Under the pieces are notes generated by a model. It made no database searches. It was not told the origin of the DNA and saw only the letters and a list, made by a program, of their open reading frames with translations. Below, piece after piece: positions 23,925 to 36,731 of a DNA stretch of 64,000 nt. The position numbers were made by a program, and so were the translations under genes. Source of the DNA: Lineus longissimus (lineage: Eukaryota; Nemertea; Pilidiophora; Heteronemertea; Lineidae); assembly GCF_910592395.1 (NCBI RefSeq), contig NC_088316.1, positions 14,758,001-14,822,000 on the forward strand, read 5' to 3'. The first letter of the stretch is position 1. Each line of letters opens with the position of its first letter.

Positions 23925-25640
23925 ATGCTCTATATCAACCAGTCCAAGAAACATGCTAAGCAAGCGAGGCACAGCAAACATGCAATGTTAGTTCACAGTC
24001 TCTTGCCCGATTTGAAATGTTCCGGCACGAGACATCAATATCGCACACGTGTCACCAGCGCTGACAAAAATGTCAATCTAGGCATAGAAAGAGTGACTGA
24101 TTTGAGTAGCTGATTTGATGCAGCTTCAACAACTGCTAACAAGTAATAAGCTTGATAGAAACTGGCAGAAACATCCATAAAAAATCGTATATCAATCAGA
24201 CACTCAACGGAGAAAACGACACGCCCCAGGCAGCCGGAGAACCCGCTGGTTCTTTGGCATATCTTGTTGTATTGGCTAACGTGACAATTGCGTTGATTCT
24301 GCGGTCGCGGACAGCTTCACATTAGGTTGTTTTATTCCCGATTTGTTCTTGATTAGTGCGAGTGTATGAGATCTTTGTCTTGGAGGGTTGCGAGTGTATT
24401 GAAAGTGACGTCTAAACGCTTTGCACTGGATGACGCCTTTGGAGTGATTGTAGGGCGATTACTGGCGTTGTTCGACCAAGGAAGCGGGATGGGGCGAGGA
24501 AAGCCTCGACAATTTTGTCCCTTTATGTAGTGGTATAATACGTAAACTATCGGTTATTTGCGATGAGTCAGTCACTTACAATATTGTTATAGGAAAACGG
24601 GAAATCATGGAGGGGTGGACAATCATCAATTTCACTTTGACTTCCAATTTGAGTACGCAGAACGCACATAGGGCGATGCCCTACGGGATGAACATGTAGG
24701 AATAGTGTCTCCGTCCCCATGATCTAGAATCGTGCAAGGGCTTTTCATTCCTTCGGGAGATTTTCGCCAACGGGCATTCGTTGACTTGAAGTTTCCCTGT
24801 AGGAATGCTTATACAGTGGAACCTCCCTTCGCTGTATCTTCAAGCGATGAGTACAAACATTGCAGCAAGTACCGAGGACACTTGAATACGATGGTTTGTT
24901 TACATTCGGAATTCGGGGTAGCAGAAGACATCGAATAAAAGTAGCAGACGATGAACATATATGAACCAGGCATCCATCAAGAGATGTACAATATCCCTGA
25001 GTAAACACGTCCAAGAGTGTTGTGCCTTGCGTGTTGGCGGTTGTTGAAATTCTCCGCGTATGTCTTGTCAATATACGGTGTGCATTTTTTAATTGCTTGG
25101 TACTAAAGTTGGAGAATGAAAAGCATTAAAAAGAAGGCGTTCGGATCACTACCACTGTGAATGGTTTCGAGACTCTCGCGTCACAGGAAAGCTTCCATAG
25201 AAAGAGCATCTTCATTCAGCAAGTAAGTCAACGATTATACTCAATACGTCATGTATTTATACCACATATTTCTTTGAAAGGTTCTATGTGGTGTTACACC
25301 CAATATGGTACATGGAATTATACCATCTAAAGAGACTGGGTTACAGAATCACTCCGGATCTATTCTATTTCATAAGTATCGACTTTGTCAATTACTTTTT
25401 CATTAAGTGGCGCAAACGAATGAAAGCAAAATAGAGATGAGCGAGTATTTAGTGGAATGCACTCACTTCTTGACCTGGAATTTAATTCACTGATGACGAA
25501 CAAGAACTTGAAGTGCGAAATGCAAGGTCATTATATTTCAGAAGCCGATAATTGAAGCTTTAAACAAATAAACGCCAAAACGATGATTATGGTGTTCATC
25601 CAATTTGTGTATTTGTCATTTCGTCTCGAAGTGAATATTA
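23925..25640. other. Non-coding stretch with nothing assigned
   Basis: Short overlapping frames only. At 24732-25071 frames on both strands are open (68 and 108 codons) but neither has a domain or a splice context that I can support. Confidence 0.4.
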
Positions 25641-25664
25641 GTCACTATCGTTTTGCTAATCCGA

Positions 25665-25860
25665 TATATAAGCCGCAGCTTCCTCCATTGCTAATGGAAT
25701 GAAAGGTACATAACGCACGCTAACGCGCATGCCGGGCACCGCGTCAAGGACTAAACGCCTGCACGGCCGCGGGGTCAAGGACAGAAGTTGAAAGATACGG
25801 CGCCGAAGCGCACGCAGAAATTACTCAACACGAGTTGGCAGCTTTTGTAATGGGCGGATT
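25665..25860 (+). promoter_or_regulatory. TATA box with CpG-rich downstream patch
   Basis: TATATAAG is at 25665-25672, about 20-30 bases before a pyrimidine-rich CCTCCATTG that could hold the start site. From about 25710 to 25815 there are about 16 CpG dinucleotides in little more than 100 bases, a clear contrast with the A+T-rich surroundings. Two copies of GTCAAGGAC (25742 and about 25776) resemble nuclear receptor half sites. A GC box GGGCGG followed by ATTGG lies near 25852. The first ATG after the TATA box opens only two codons. Confidence 0.35.
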
Positions 25861-25963
25861 GGGTAGGATTATGGGGTTGGGTGCGGATAATGACAAGGGA
25901 CTGGCATATGACATCGTCTCCTTGCCCCAAGCTTTTCTCTTATTTACTATTTATAAGAAGTGA
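25724..25963 (+). CDS. CpG-rich open frame, possible exon, no ATG at its start
   Basis: Seen: after a TAA at 25721 the frame is open for 79 codons to a TGA at 25961. It includes TEVERYGAEAHAEITQHELA and then a glycine-rich segment FVMGGLGRIMGLGADNDKG, ending in a hydrophobic LPQAFLLFTIY. The amino acid mix and high G+C in the first half are coding-like. There is no ATG until the middle of the frame, so if it is coding it needs an upstream exon, which conflicts with the TATA box just 60 bases upstream. An overlapping frame from ATG 25730 gives only 20 basic residues. The family is unknown. Confidence 0.2.
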   Translation, partial: RACRAPRQGLNACTAAGSRTEVERYGAEAHAEITQHELAAFVMGGLGRIMGLGADNDKGLAYDIVSLPQAFLLFTIYKK

Positions 25964-25969
25964 AGCCAA

Positions 25970-28900
25970 GGTTCTTGCTACCGGGGGCCTTGGCTCAGTA
26001 TCAAAATCGCTCGCCTTATATATTTTTGGTATCACCACTAACTCTCATTTTGTACACTGGAGGTATTCTGAAATATACGACCTTGACCAGATAGGCCTAT
26101 ACTTTGAAAGTCATTATGCACCAGCATGCGCTCTCGGTGTCATTGCGACAGATGTGGACATGATTTAATAATTGAATTTCAAATGTCGTAGATCGTACAT
26201 GTATGTAGTCGAAACGTACAGATAATCGTCAAATCGGTGTCTGGCTTCAGCAAAAACCAGAGCTTCCCTCCTCATGTAATGACATTTAAAATGCATACGA
26301 GGTTACAGCATTGCCCCGGGCGTAAACGGCTGACTTACATATTGTTTCACACTGATAGACATGAAGAAGCGTCGCTTATTTCGTAAGCATGTATGAATGC
26401 TTGCTAATTGGGTTTCATTGGTGTAAGCTACATGCTAAACTAGCGTATCTTAGTAACCGAAGTGTCCGGCTGCAATGATGGTATCGCAATGGGATTGATA
26501 TAATTGATATAATGTCAAATGACCCGTGAAAAAAGACTTTTTGGTGCAAATAATTAACCAAAAAATATTAATTTGCGTATGTTTGAATGCCACATTCTCC
26601 ATCTGTATGATATTTCAAAAACAACAGTCTCCATATTTAGCGCCCAATTCTTTGGTTGTTTTTTTTTCTTTTCGAAGTTTTTCCCGGCCCTCTCCCACAG
26701 GAACGAAGTCGTGAAGAAAGAATTTCAGCCAGTGGCCGTGGCGGTCCTCAGACCGTCTGCTCTCATTTCGTGACCCGACTGTATTTTTAAGAGGACATCC
26801 CCTTGAGGGAAGTACACGCCCTCAATGGAATTATTTTTACTTTGATCCGTTTTGAGAATCTCATATTTTAATAGAATGGACCTGGCGTGTTTTGGAATGC
26901 CCGGGAGGTCATTGTTAAAAATTCCATGTTTGGCCAATTAATGGAGTTAGGTCAAATGCGGAATACTCAATAGGGTTCGTTTGGTTTGAGATTCTGATGG
27001 ATTTCTGAACACACGCAGCTGTGTATGGAGTGTAATGAATACGGCTAAGTTGACACTGAAATCGACTCATAAATACACCAGCTATTGCCCTACTGGGTCC
27101 ATTAACCCTTGATGAAGGAGGCTGTGACAGGAAATCCAAACTTCACCCACCTGCGTAGTAACTCATTCTGAAGTACATGTAAAGGTCTTCAGCTGTAACT
27201 GATATGGCTGAAGTTGACAAACAGACCGGTGGACTCGTGGGTACACCAACCGCATCTGCAGCCCTTCGTAATCGATCACCGGGCTGTTCAACCGTATAAG
27301 GATGTCGAATGACACCACTGTGACCAATGTTTGCAATTCAGATGTACAACACTTGGGGTGAAATTACACGATATGATTGCATGGCTTGTGTGGTGTCACT
27401 GATGTTGGAACGACACTGGATTTCGTCTCAGAAAAGAAGTATCAGTATATATGATGGGAAGACCGAGAAATGAAAGTATTCCCTTGATCACCATTTGATC
27501 AAGTGCGAACAAATGAGCAGTAATTACTGTTACATTCTTACTTGAAGTAGGCGGCAGACTTAAGACTAACCATAATGTGATTGGGCCTCCTCTCAACACA
27601 ACTTGAACCTTTGAGATAGGTCACAATAAACTATTTCAATAAGCATGAGTACCATTTATCAGATTTAATCATCGTTTGAAGTCTGGGAATAAAATGAAAA
27701 TTTCTTCTTATCAGTGATTTTAACACATGAACATCCTATTAACATGACCTGTCCTTTTTCAAAATTGAAAAACCATATCTTTTCAAATGGAAATTTTCTA
27801 AGATTTTTCAATCGGACACGAAGGCCATTGAAGCAGTCAGCATTCTTCCTTTTGATTTATCACAGGGAGGATTGACCAGATTTCTGCATTATCCCGATTT
27901 CGGCCCGGAGTTCCGCACACCATTGTCAGGCAAATGGACCAACTCATCCTTTTGTGATACAACAGTAACCGCCGTATCCTATTATTAGAAAGTAGTTAAA
28001 ACGGTCGATTTTCAGTCAACTGGCGTCCTTTATGACTTAGCGACATGAATCTTATAATCTTGTTAGATACCTTGTAATTTCCTTATGCTCCCTGTCTGAC
28101 CCCTAACTCGCCCCTCAGGACCTGGGGGAGATTTGCTGACCACTATGGCACTTGGTCAACGCCTAAGGTATTTGACCACCTGACACACCGCATACTGTTG
28201 TGGTATGGTATCTTAGTATAGAAGAAAAGTTGAGAAAAATAGAAATTGCGCATAAAACGACCGTGAAACGAATCATGACTCGTTTGATAAGCACACTGAG
28301 AAACCAGTGTTAAAAAACACACCGACACCAACACAGTTGATACCCCAGAGATACTGCAGGTACATGCAATTACGAATTAACGTTAAGGCGAGGTGCAACG
28401 AAAGAAATAAAGTTTACCGCAAAAAATGAAGATATTTTTATTGATCGTCAGGTATCGCAGTGTTTGTTTACGTTCCTTGTGTGGCTAACACTATATTTCG
28501 TTTAGCCTAATAAATTTTTTGACACATTTCTGCGACACACTGTATACACGAAAGAACAGATTTAGTAAATGTAAGCAAATTGATGTAACTCAAGGTGTAG
28601 CAGGCAATGGTATGTTTAGGTCCTTCTGATGAGTTTGTTTACTTGCATTGGTGTTCACAGTATACAAAATGGTATGCATTAGGCTTACCTGTAAAACACT
28701 AGACCCTTGTAGAGAGTTATGCATAAACTTACGCATTTAAAAAAAGAGAATGTAGGCCAACTAAATATTTTTTATAGAAAAAGATTTTAGGCCTGAACAT
28801 ACTTAAGATCCTACCATCATGTAATTCGTTAATTACTTTAATAGTCATTTGATGAATGATATTATTTTTCATTAGACCTATCAGTAGGTTCAACGTATCA

Positions 28901-29180
28901 ACTCGTATACATCAGTACCAACCTTAAAGGACTTTGGAATTCCCGTTCTCGTAAACGCAAAGCAATTCAGACTGAAACTCAGCTTTCAAAAGTTATGATT
29001 TGACAACAATATCTCCGTCATAAACTTTTTTCAAATGTGAAAGACCATTGAAATGCCATTCAATATTAGTACGTCTCCATGGATATTCATCAGAACTCTC
29101 AGTCTCGCTTGAGACATAAAAACACTTCAAGGGACATATTAACGCCTGGTTTATACAAGTTGCCTCGCATTATATCTACA
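25970..29180. other. Non-coding stretch with nothing assigned
   Basis: A+T-rich, with only short shadow-like frames. TACATGTA words lie at 26196 and 27174. A perfect A7T7 palindrome lies just past the end, at 29180-29193. No repeats of note were seen. Confidence 0.45.
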
Positions 29181-29293
29181 AAAAAATTTTTTTACATGTA
29201 CCAAAACTTAAAATACGCGTAGTGATAATGAACTCGTATCCCGTATCCATAGGAGCGAAAAAAGGGTGTGATATGAATATGAAAATAACTTAC

Positions 29294-29389
29294 CAGTACG
29301 ACGAGGAAGGGTCCAGAGTATATACTTTGTAGAAGAATCCGACTAATATCCACAAAAAGTCCGACCAATGTTCCTATAAAAGTGTCCAC
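29294..29389 (-). CDS. Hydrophobic exon candidate with strong donor
   Basis: Seen: on the minus strand a frame reads VDTFIGTLVGLFVDISRI and continues to SGPFLVVL, a membrane-like segment, then meets CTG|GTAAGT, a near-consensus donor in phase 0 (intron from 29293). In the same frame a TGA lies just upstream of 29392, so an acceptor would have to fall close to 29388-29394; the AG sites there lack a pyrimidine tract. No ATG starts the segment. T-rich sequence easily produces hydrophobic frames, so the donor is the main support. The plus strand of the same stretch holds a TATA-like box, a competing explanation. Confidence 0.2.
29362..29382 (+). promoter_or_regulatory. CCAAT box and TATA box pair
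   Basis: ACCAAT near 29363 is followed by CTATAAAAG at 29374-29382. The spacing is shorter than usual for NF-Y. An Inr-like CTCAATCC lies about 30 bases downstream of the TATA box. Confidence 0.25.
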
Positions 29390-29461
29390 TTCGGCAACTC
29401 AATCCTTAGTGATCGATCGAGGTATCCTAGAACGAAAGATTAGAAGGGCACATTACAACTC

Positions 29462-29719
29462 ATGGACTTGTTAATGGCAGACGACTCTAATTGCACTGCA
29501 GTGATCAAGGCATATTCATCGCGCTCAGCACGAGAGCGAGGTGTGACGTCACTACTGGCAACTCTCGTCGCGACAGCTGGGAGAGCGAAGACTCGGAAGT
29601 GTGACAGAGATGCCTGCTGGACGCTCATGCGCACCATGGGATACAATCTCGCTCAATGGCTACAATGGTGTCCGGCTTGGAGGGTGCGGGTCATGGGTCA
29701 GAACAATTGGAGTGGGTAA
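29462..29719 (+). CDS. Unassigned 85-codon ORF downstream of a TATA-like box
   Basis: Seen: an ATG about 90 bases after the TATA-like box at 29374 opens 85 codons ending in TAA. The peptide starts MDLLMADDSNCTAVIKAYSS, is rich in alanine, arginine and threonine (LLATLVATAGRAK), contains four cysteines and ends tryptophan-rich (WLQWCPAW). G+C and CpG content is higher than in the flanks. The start has G at +4 but no purine at -3. A CRE lies inside the frame at 29544. A 68-codon frame is open on the opposite strand, so strand is not certain. No family was recognised. Confidence 0.2.
   Translation: MDLLMADDSNCTAVIKAYSSRSARERGVTSLLATLVATAGRAKTRKCDRDACWTLMRTMGYNLAQWLQWCPAWRVRVMGQNNWSG
29544..29551. 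promoter_or_regulatory. CRE palindrome
   Basis: A perfect TGACGTCA in a CpG-rich setting (GTGTGACGTCAC). This is one of five in the window. Confidence 0.4.
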
Positions 29720-29839
29720 TCTAAAGGAAAAAAAACATCTTTGATCCGGGAAGAGTTCATGTACATGTATACATTCCCTTGATCTTTTCTTCGGGGGGAT
29801 GCTCAAAGCTTACAGCTTGACCTTCGGTCTATTTTGTGT

Positions 29840-32800
29840 TTAGAATGAACAGCCTCGAAATAGTTGTCGACCAACGACAGCACCATGACTGCAACATTTG
29901 CGCCAGACTACGAGCCATCGGAGCCGCACAGAAAGCACTGGATGGGTTGCCCGTCCATCACGGACCAAGGGAGAAAATCATAACACCATTCAAAATAAAA
30001 CCTTGCTTTCTTCGCTTTTTTACATTCCCGATCTGATATCCAGATGGCATCCTCCATTAAAGTGATATAAACCAAGCGATAAACCTATGTTATGGCCAGT
30101 GTGTACATTTTATTGAATTAAATGCCGCCGGAAAATTCACCCGTTGGGATTAGGCGGCAGTGTCTAAAATGAATTGGGAGTTTGAAGGCGTATTTGGTAA
30201 ATACATCGTTTATGAAGTTATGAATAAATTGGATATTATTGTTAAGGTTTGGTTGAGCCAAAGTTGCGGGTTTGTGTAGAAGAAGCTGGCAGATGCTGTG
30301 CATCCTTCGTGAGAGTGAAAAATCATCCGCCTGCTTTAATACTAGTATTAATGCTAGATAAATACTTTATTCATTCTTGCTAACCGTGCATGGTCAACGT
30401 ATCCTTGTCAGTTCAGGGAAGATTCATGAATTCTCCCTGGTGCGGGTCAAATTGCTAAAGTATGTATATGGCAAAGGCATATTTTGTAGTTGCGGTAAGT
30501 TCCTCTGGGTCAATGAGTTCATGTTGTGCATAAGAATATAAGATCTCCTAATTCAGCTCCAAATCATCCCTCCCCAACCAACCGCTCCATCCGTTTTCAA
30601 ACTTGAAGTCAACGAGCTCTCGTGTATTCATCTGTGCACATGCATAATGCATTACCATTCACATTGCCTTTGTGGAATGATGGCCGCGACCCACGTGACG
30701 ACCTACACTCAGGACAGATTGAGGACACTTCAAGGTAGCTTTCATTGACCAGTTTTGTTTGAGATGTATGGCCTTGTAGCAATGGAATTACGTGTATACA
30801 TGATATCCCAGAAAAATATTAGCTGTTGGCTTATCCTCAAGGCTTCATTAAATTATTAGCCAAGACAAACTCCTTTTATGGGGGTGCGATGTTGATCACA
30901 GCATCAAGGTTCGGGGGAACATCATGAGTCCCGTCGTGCGAAGGCGGCTGGGTGTTATCATTTAATCTGACATTAATGTGGGTCAGGAACTGTGAAGCCC
31001 CTTGCTGTGCCAGGTTGTACACTCACATAACACAATCGTCATGTGCCGTACACAATAATAATATGCGTTTGCAATAGCAAATGAGTGTATCGAATTGTCC
31101 TTACTCGATTGATTGGGCATCAGTAAGATTAGTCCATTCAATTTGAAGACTTTGATAGGCATTAAAGCATGTCAGAGGTTTCCGAGAAGGATATCTTGTT
31201 GGTTTTGTTGTAATAAAAACTTCATTTGGCGGAAAACTTTAAAATAGGACGAAATGTCGCTAGTATAATAAGGTCAGTGCAGCAGTAATAAGATATGAAG
31301 GATTTTATTCGACTAATTAAGGGAGCGGTGACATAAAGTTGTTGGTAATTGTTTTGTAGGAGAAGACCACAGGTCAAGGATATCTAAACACTCTTATTAA
31401 AAATGCTTTTAAGCTTCCGGTTCTGATAGCAGTAGTAGACGTAGTAGTCATGGTAATAAGAACAACATTGAAGCAAAAATCCCGTTAAAATCAAAAATAA
31501 TTAATATCAAGAGGGTACGTGGTGCAAATTACAAAAGAGTAATTAAATAGTAATGCATTTTGAAGAGGCTAGGAAATTGGAAGGAAGTGAACAAGTTCGA
31601 CTTTCAACTAGCTTCCGGCCATTAGTATGAGTATGCGTGCATATTTGTGACGAATGAAGTTGTTTAATTGTGTTTTACAGCGATCTATTGATAAAGTCGA
31701 ATGATGTAAAATCCCGTGAAAACAGCTTTTTCGCATCATCAACAAAATTATAAATCGATGTTATAGAATCCACGTAGAACCTCAGTGAAGTGACCTCGCA
31801 CTTGAACAAACAGGGAGCTGACGCGTTAACATTACTGTTGTCTTAAGTTGCACATTCCAAAGGTAACATAGCTTCTTACAGTTACACCAGTTACATGAAA
31901 TGCCGTAATATCAATTTGCATCAATCAGCGCCTATGCATCTTTCATTACTTGAACTTTATATTACGCCTTGATGCCCAGAGGTCAAATCTCAATACCTTA
32001 CGGACAGAGCAATACCAACAACCTTTTGTAGTGGGCTGTTCAGACCCAGTTAGCAACTACTACCAATATTTGGCTTATTTCTCTGAAGTAAAGTGCTGTA
32101 AAAACAGCCTTGGATAAGCTAGACTTGGCTTTTCACGGAACGTTTGCTCAGTGAATAATGTTTTTATTCGCAGCTAGCTTCGGTGGTCTTCCTTCGGGCG
32201 GGGGTGAAATGCTCGGTATGTATGGGGTGGGGCAATACTGGTAATGTATTGCTGGTTGATCAATATTGGTATTGTTATATCGTCTGCATCGACGTTTGAC
32301 CAATACACAACGCATGCATTAACCCACACACTGTTAGGTCGGAAAGAAAAAGTAAAGTCTCATAAACTCTAAGGAATTGAAATTGCAAAATAATATGGTA
32401 CGCGGGCCTACTTTCAAATCAGTTAAATGGGCTTTTTCAAGGGTGGTTAAAGGTGATTTCGCCCGACCTGCGCTTTAAACTACTTTTGTCGTATTTCCAT
32501 TCCCGAGAAGATGTACCCCCTCACCAAAGAGAGACCGGCGACTGCGCCCGCACCTAGCCCGACACTAAAATAAGAACGGCAAATCTCTTACGCTTACTAG
32601 TTTTTTAAGCCAATTAGATATTCCGTCGAATGAGAGAGCTCATAGGCAGAGACATGTTGAAATGTACCCTACCTTCAAATTAGAAGAGATATCCGAAGCA
32701 CCATTTGAATCCGACTGGAGCAACGCGCTGATACACCCTTTCCCAAAGAAAGCAAAGCGGAATGGCGTAATCACTGACCCACTCAATCACCGGGGCTCAC

Positions 32801-34280
32801 AAAATATTGTCACGAAGGATATGTGTGGGTTTGACCATTACCACGGCAAATCAAACGAAGACCCTTGACCATTCTTTCAGAAGACAAAGCCTTTCAAAGC
32901 CGAGCATTCTTAACTTTTTACCTTTGTGTATCTTAATCAGAATGGAAAATAACTAAAATTGGTGGTATCACGTCTCAGTGGTCGGGAGTCGCAAAATTAC
33001 AAACATGTGCCGTGCGTAGCCAGCAGTATTATGGGACAAGAATAGTCTCATCGACTGCCATGATTGGAACTACTCTACCCGAAAAAAAGGCCTTGCGTAG
33101 AATTATGGTCCGCACTTAAACGACATTTTGCCTTACAAGGCTTCATGTAAACTTGAGTCTAATCTTTAAAAAAAAATTTATATGTAAATCCGTCGTGTCT
33201 TAAGTAGAAACGAATGTACATTTAAGCCAATCATAGTGATTTGAAGGTGTAACTTTCTGTCATACTGTCTGTGTGACCCTTCTTGTTATGTCACTGATGT
33301 TCATACTAACTTTGTTTGCATCTTACTCTATGTATATAAAGGGTTAAGTCACCTAGATTTTTTTTCTTATGACTAAGAAAGTCACGACAAACGCCATTCA
33401 CCAATAATTGCAATGCACTAACCGTTAATTACCATAGAAATAGTCTTGAATACATCAGAAGATACAAAATGCACATAATTCTGTGCAGCAGTTTGACGTG
33501 TCTCTCTGTCAATGACATCGAAACAACAAGACACAAGGCATAATTGCTGCAAATGATAGGTTCATGTAAAATTGTACCTAATTAGCATTGTGCATGGCCG
33601 TTTTATCACGGTGCTTTGAACAAAAGCTCCAGCCAGTCGTGTAATAGCAGTGTCATCATGTCGGTAGTGGTCACTGCCGCCATAATCGGATGAACAGAGA
33701 TTGTCATGTTGTTAAAACCTTGGAAGGTCATCATCAGCAGGGACTGGTGGTAAAGAAATATCTTTGAATGACCTCATAAAGTTCTGGGACCTTTTGATTA
33801 TCAGTAGTTTTCATACCTTCACGACCTGTTGCATATTTCTGTCCTGTAACTTTATGTCAATGCACGGTGTATAAAAAAACAATTGGGGTTATTGATATTA
33901 CGACGAAAATATGAGGGAGAGAGATCGTTGGTGATTTACATCGTTGGTTGGCGTTCCGCATCAGCGAGACTGGGACACATATTTGTAATCGTGCTAAAAT
34001 GTTCAGCATGGCGACATAATAACACGTACGTACTAACCCCACTGTGAAAAACTATTTTGTTAAACCACCCTGAGTGTCAGAATGCAGGTTTAAGGACAAA
34101 GTTACCAATTAGGCCCACATATTTGTAGCTGTGACAGAATATGAGGAATGTAATAATTGGATTCTGGGTGTTGCTGTAAAAGGTTTGCCTAGAGAACAAA
34201 ACAAATTAATAATGGGACCGATTGCCTCCAATAATGGTAATAACCGCATCCGGCGACCTATCTAATGAGTGCATCATTTA
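29840..34280. other. Non-coding stretch with one TATA-like site
   Basis: Nothing gene-like is supported. At 30690-30700 is a CACGTGAC E-box beside a CpG-rich GGCCGCGACC. A good acceptor (GTGTTTTACAG, ending near 31680) is followed by a frame open for only 23 codons. A TATATAAAGGG lies at 33333-33343, with an ATG near 33370 that opens 12 codons. Confidence 0.4.
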
Positions 34281-34292
34281 TCTTGTCTTCAG

Positions 34293-34359
34293 GACCGTGT
34301 TGCATGGATACTCAATGCGACAACCACGGCCGAACTACGAATCCAATTGGAGTTTGCTT
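34293..34359 (+). CDS. Exon candidate after a strong splice acceptor
   Basis: Seen: the acceptor TTTATCTTGTCTTCAG ends at 34292 and is among the best in the window. After it all three frames are open: 22 codons to a TAA in phase 0 (DRVAWILNATTT and on), about 34 codons in the second, and about 38 codons in the third. The third reads a cysteine-containing segment with CDNHG, which superficially resembles an EGF-like start but has too few cysteines to call. No donor is evident, so it would be a terminal exon. The frame cannot be decided. Confidence 0.2.
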
Positions 34360-35378
34360 AACTTCAACCCCCGACTTCAACCAGCTTATTTCATTTGACT
34401 CCAAACACCAATAGTCAGCTGCCACATGTGACTCTTTCAAATCTCAACAATAACACGACACACGCCAAGTTGATTTTTATATCGTATTGGTGTATTCATC
34501 TTCCCTTTCAACTACTTCGTCGGCAAAGACATCCTTTGTACGCGTTGAATACCATCAACGTGCGTTCAACGCAGCAGCTCTCACCGCTTACAAAAGCATC
34601 CCATATCTAAGGAAAACAGGAATAGTAGAGGCTTAGAAAAAAGTCATTGCTGTACATTGCTACTCAATAAAGGGCTATTGAAGTCTTCTCTCAATAGTAA
34701 TCGCTTTCTATCTCATGACATTGAGGGAACTTAAGTTTAGTGCCTGCAACCTGACTCCGATCACATCAATAGATAACTCAGTGGTTGCTTTAATCCTCTT
34801 GAAGGTGGCTTCTTTTGCTTGAAGGCAAAGGCATCAGCTGTTATCTATACATCTTTTGAATTCTCATTTGAAAATTGACCATGAAGCTACTTCGTACATG
34901 TAGGTTACCTATTAAATGATTTCAAAGGGAGCCAATTAAACTCGCCATTTAGACTAGCTGTCTTCCTCGTTTGGTTTCAAAAGTCTTTAAACGGCTAAGA
35001 AGATCACATCCAAATGGAAACTTCAAGAGACCCTTCCCGTACGATCCAAAGATACGAAAGTGAGAAAGAGCAAAAGAGCAAAAGAGAACGAAGAGCAAAC
35101 TCAGAAATTGTCTGTGATTGCTTCTGACCAAGGTTGGATACAATTAAACGCAGCATAAAAACCTACCATTTGCATTATGGCAGAAATAATTTGCCTACCT
35201 TGTGCGAAGAACAAATAAAGGTCATGTAATCCACAAATAGCGGCTATCACAAACGGAGCGAGGTCAATTTACGCCATCAATAACTACTGTACAAAGTGAT
35301 TAAACAGCCGCCGCGAGCGAGGCTGGCACTGAGATGAAATGACACGATGTCCCTTAACTGAGCGGACTGTGAAATACA

Positions 35379-35432
35379 ATTACAAATGCTGCGGCCATTA
35401 CGAATGTTACAGCCATTACAAATGTTACACAT
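35379..35432. repeat. 18-bp minisatellite, three copies
   Basis: Copies at 35379-35396, 35397-35414 and 35415-35432 follow the pattern ATTACRAATGYTRCRGCC, the last one diverging at its end. The unit is a multiple of three, so the minus-strand frame across it reads a repeated CN(I/G)(C/R)NG pattern, probably only a result of the repeat. Confidence 0.8.
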
Positions 35433-35875
35433 TGAGATAATTACGACCAATGGAAAGTCATTTCGTTGAGGAGTCCAGCTTGTTATATCACCGCGATCTG
35501 TTGACTCAGGCATTGCCGCAGCGCCGGTTCCTTTGATGCAAGGGTCAATATATTAGGGGGTTTTATGTTAGTCGAGGGGTCAAGGCGAACAAACCTCTGA
35601 CTCCTACGACCCAAAAGATCTTATCTTCAAGGGTTTGCATATAAGAAAGCCCAAAGGAACATATATCTTCATCATCGGCATTTATACTTCAGAGTGCGAG
35701 AGATTGGGTTCTTCACAATGAATGGCCACGTTCGCTTTTCTTCGCATGTGGGTTGGGTGATACTGAAAGGCAAAACATTGAAAGCATCACTCTACAGTCC
35801 CCTGTTCAATTAGTTTGGATGTTCTATTCAAGTCAAGCATCGCTCCATCAACATTTGAAATGTTGAAAAAAATAT

Positions 35876-35902
35876 AATGTTTATACGTATTGAATAAACA
35901 TT
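35876..35902. repeat. Short perfect hairpin
   Basis: AATGTTTAT and ATAAACATT pair perfectly around a 9-base loop. No downstream T-run or other context gives it a function. Confidence 0.6.
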
Positions 35903-36672
35903 TCACTTACGACTGTTCAGCTGGGACCATGAAAAATTTCATCACGCTCGCGTGATAAATTACTGCACTCCGGCCGTGGTTAATTCTGATCATTAGGTTT
36001 GCATGATGTAAATAGAGGACCCGAACGAAACACGCCTTTAGGGCGAAACTATTATCAATGTATTCCATTAAAGCCTACAATTTGGTGAAAAACATGGTTT
36101 AACCCCAAGCATATATCTATGAATTGGGCATCTAAGTCACCACGCACACTTTCCTTCAGGACAGATGTCAAGCGAGAGTGCATCAACTTCCATGTTGACA
36201 CCACCTGCAAGCGACAAGTTACATCAGTGACTCACGACCTGCTATGTTACAATAATTGTCTCTCTTACTTTTTGTACCCCCGTCACGACATCATCCATGT
36301 CTAGGCTAATTGTTCTATCTTCTAGGGACATCCTAAGAAAAGTTATTAGCAGTTTGGTGCAGCTGACGCATGCCCGAAGAGACCAGTGCATTGTATGCTG
36401 AAACCATGCACAAATGTATAGAGCATGGTGAGCAAACCACGGTTGGAACTCTTGCCCTACCAGTTCGAATACTATTACACATCAAACTTCGGGCGCGGAT
36501 GATTCTTTTTTGTTACCGGAAAGTGATATGATTCGGAAAGGCAATCAACCCATCATTTGTCTTCCGGTGCGTGTTTCACAACGTTATCGGTTACAATCAA
36601 AAGATGCTTCCGTATATTGAAAAGGTAGAGCCAGTGTCGGTTTGGTTATACAGCCCCAAGGAAATTTTGTAA

Positions 36673-36731
36673 AAATGTAGCTTAAAAAGCTATATTTTGT
36701 GCTTGAAATGTAGTTTAAAAAGGTATATTTT
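36673..36731. repeat. Direct repeat of 26 bases, period 33
   Basis: AAATGTAGCTTAAAAAGCTA at the start of copy 1 is repeated as AAATGTAGTTTAAAAAGGTA, each followed by TATTTT. Copy 1 is also nearly palindromic (TAGCTTAAAAAGCTA). Confidence 0.7.

Larger units (their letters stand above)
34400..36660. other. Non-coding stretch with small repeats
   Basis: Apart from the 18-bp repeat and the hairpin, there is a short AGAGCAAA tandem run near 35067-35090. Frames are short and unassigned. Confidence 0.4.
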
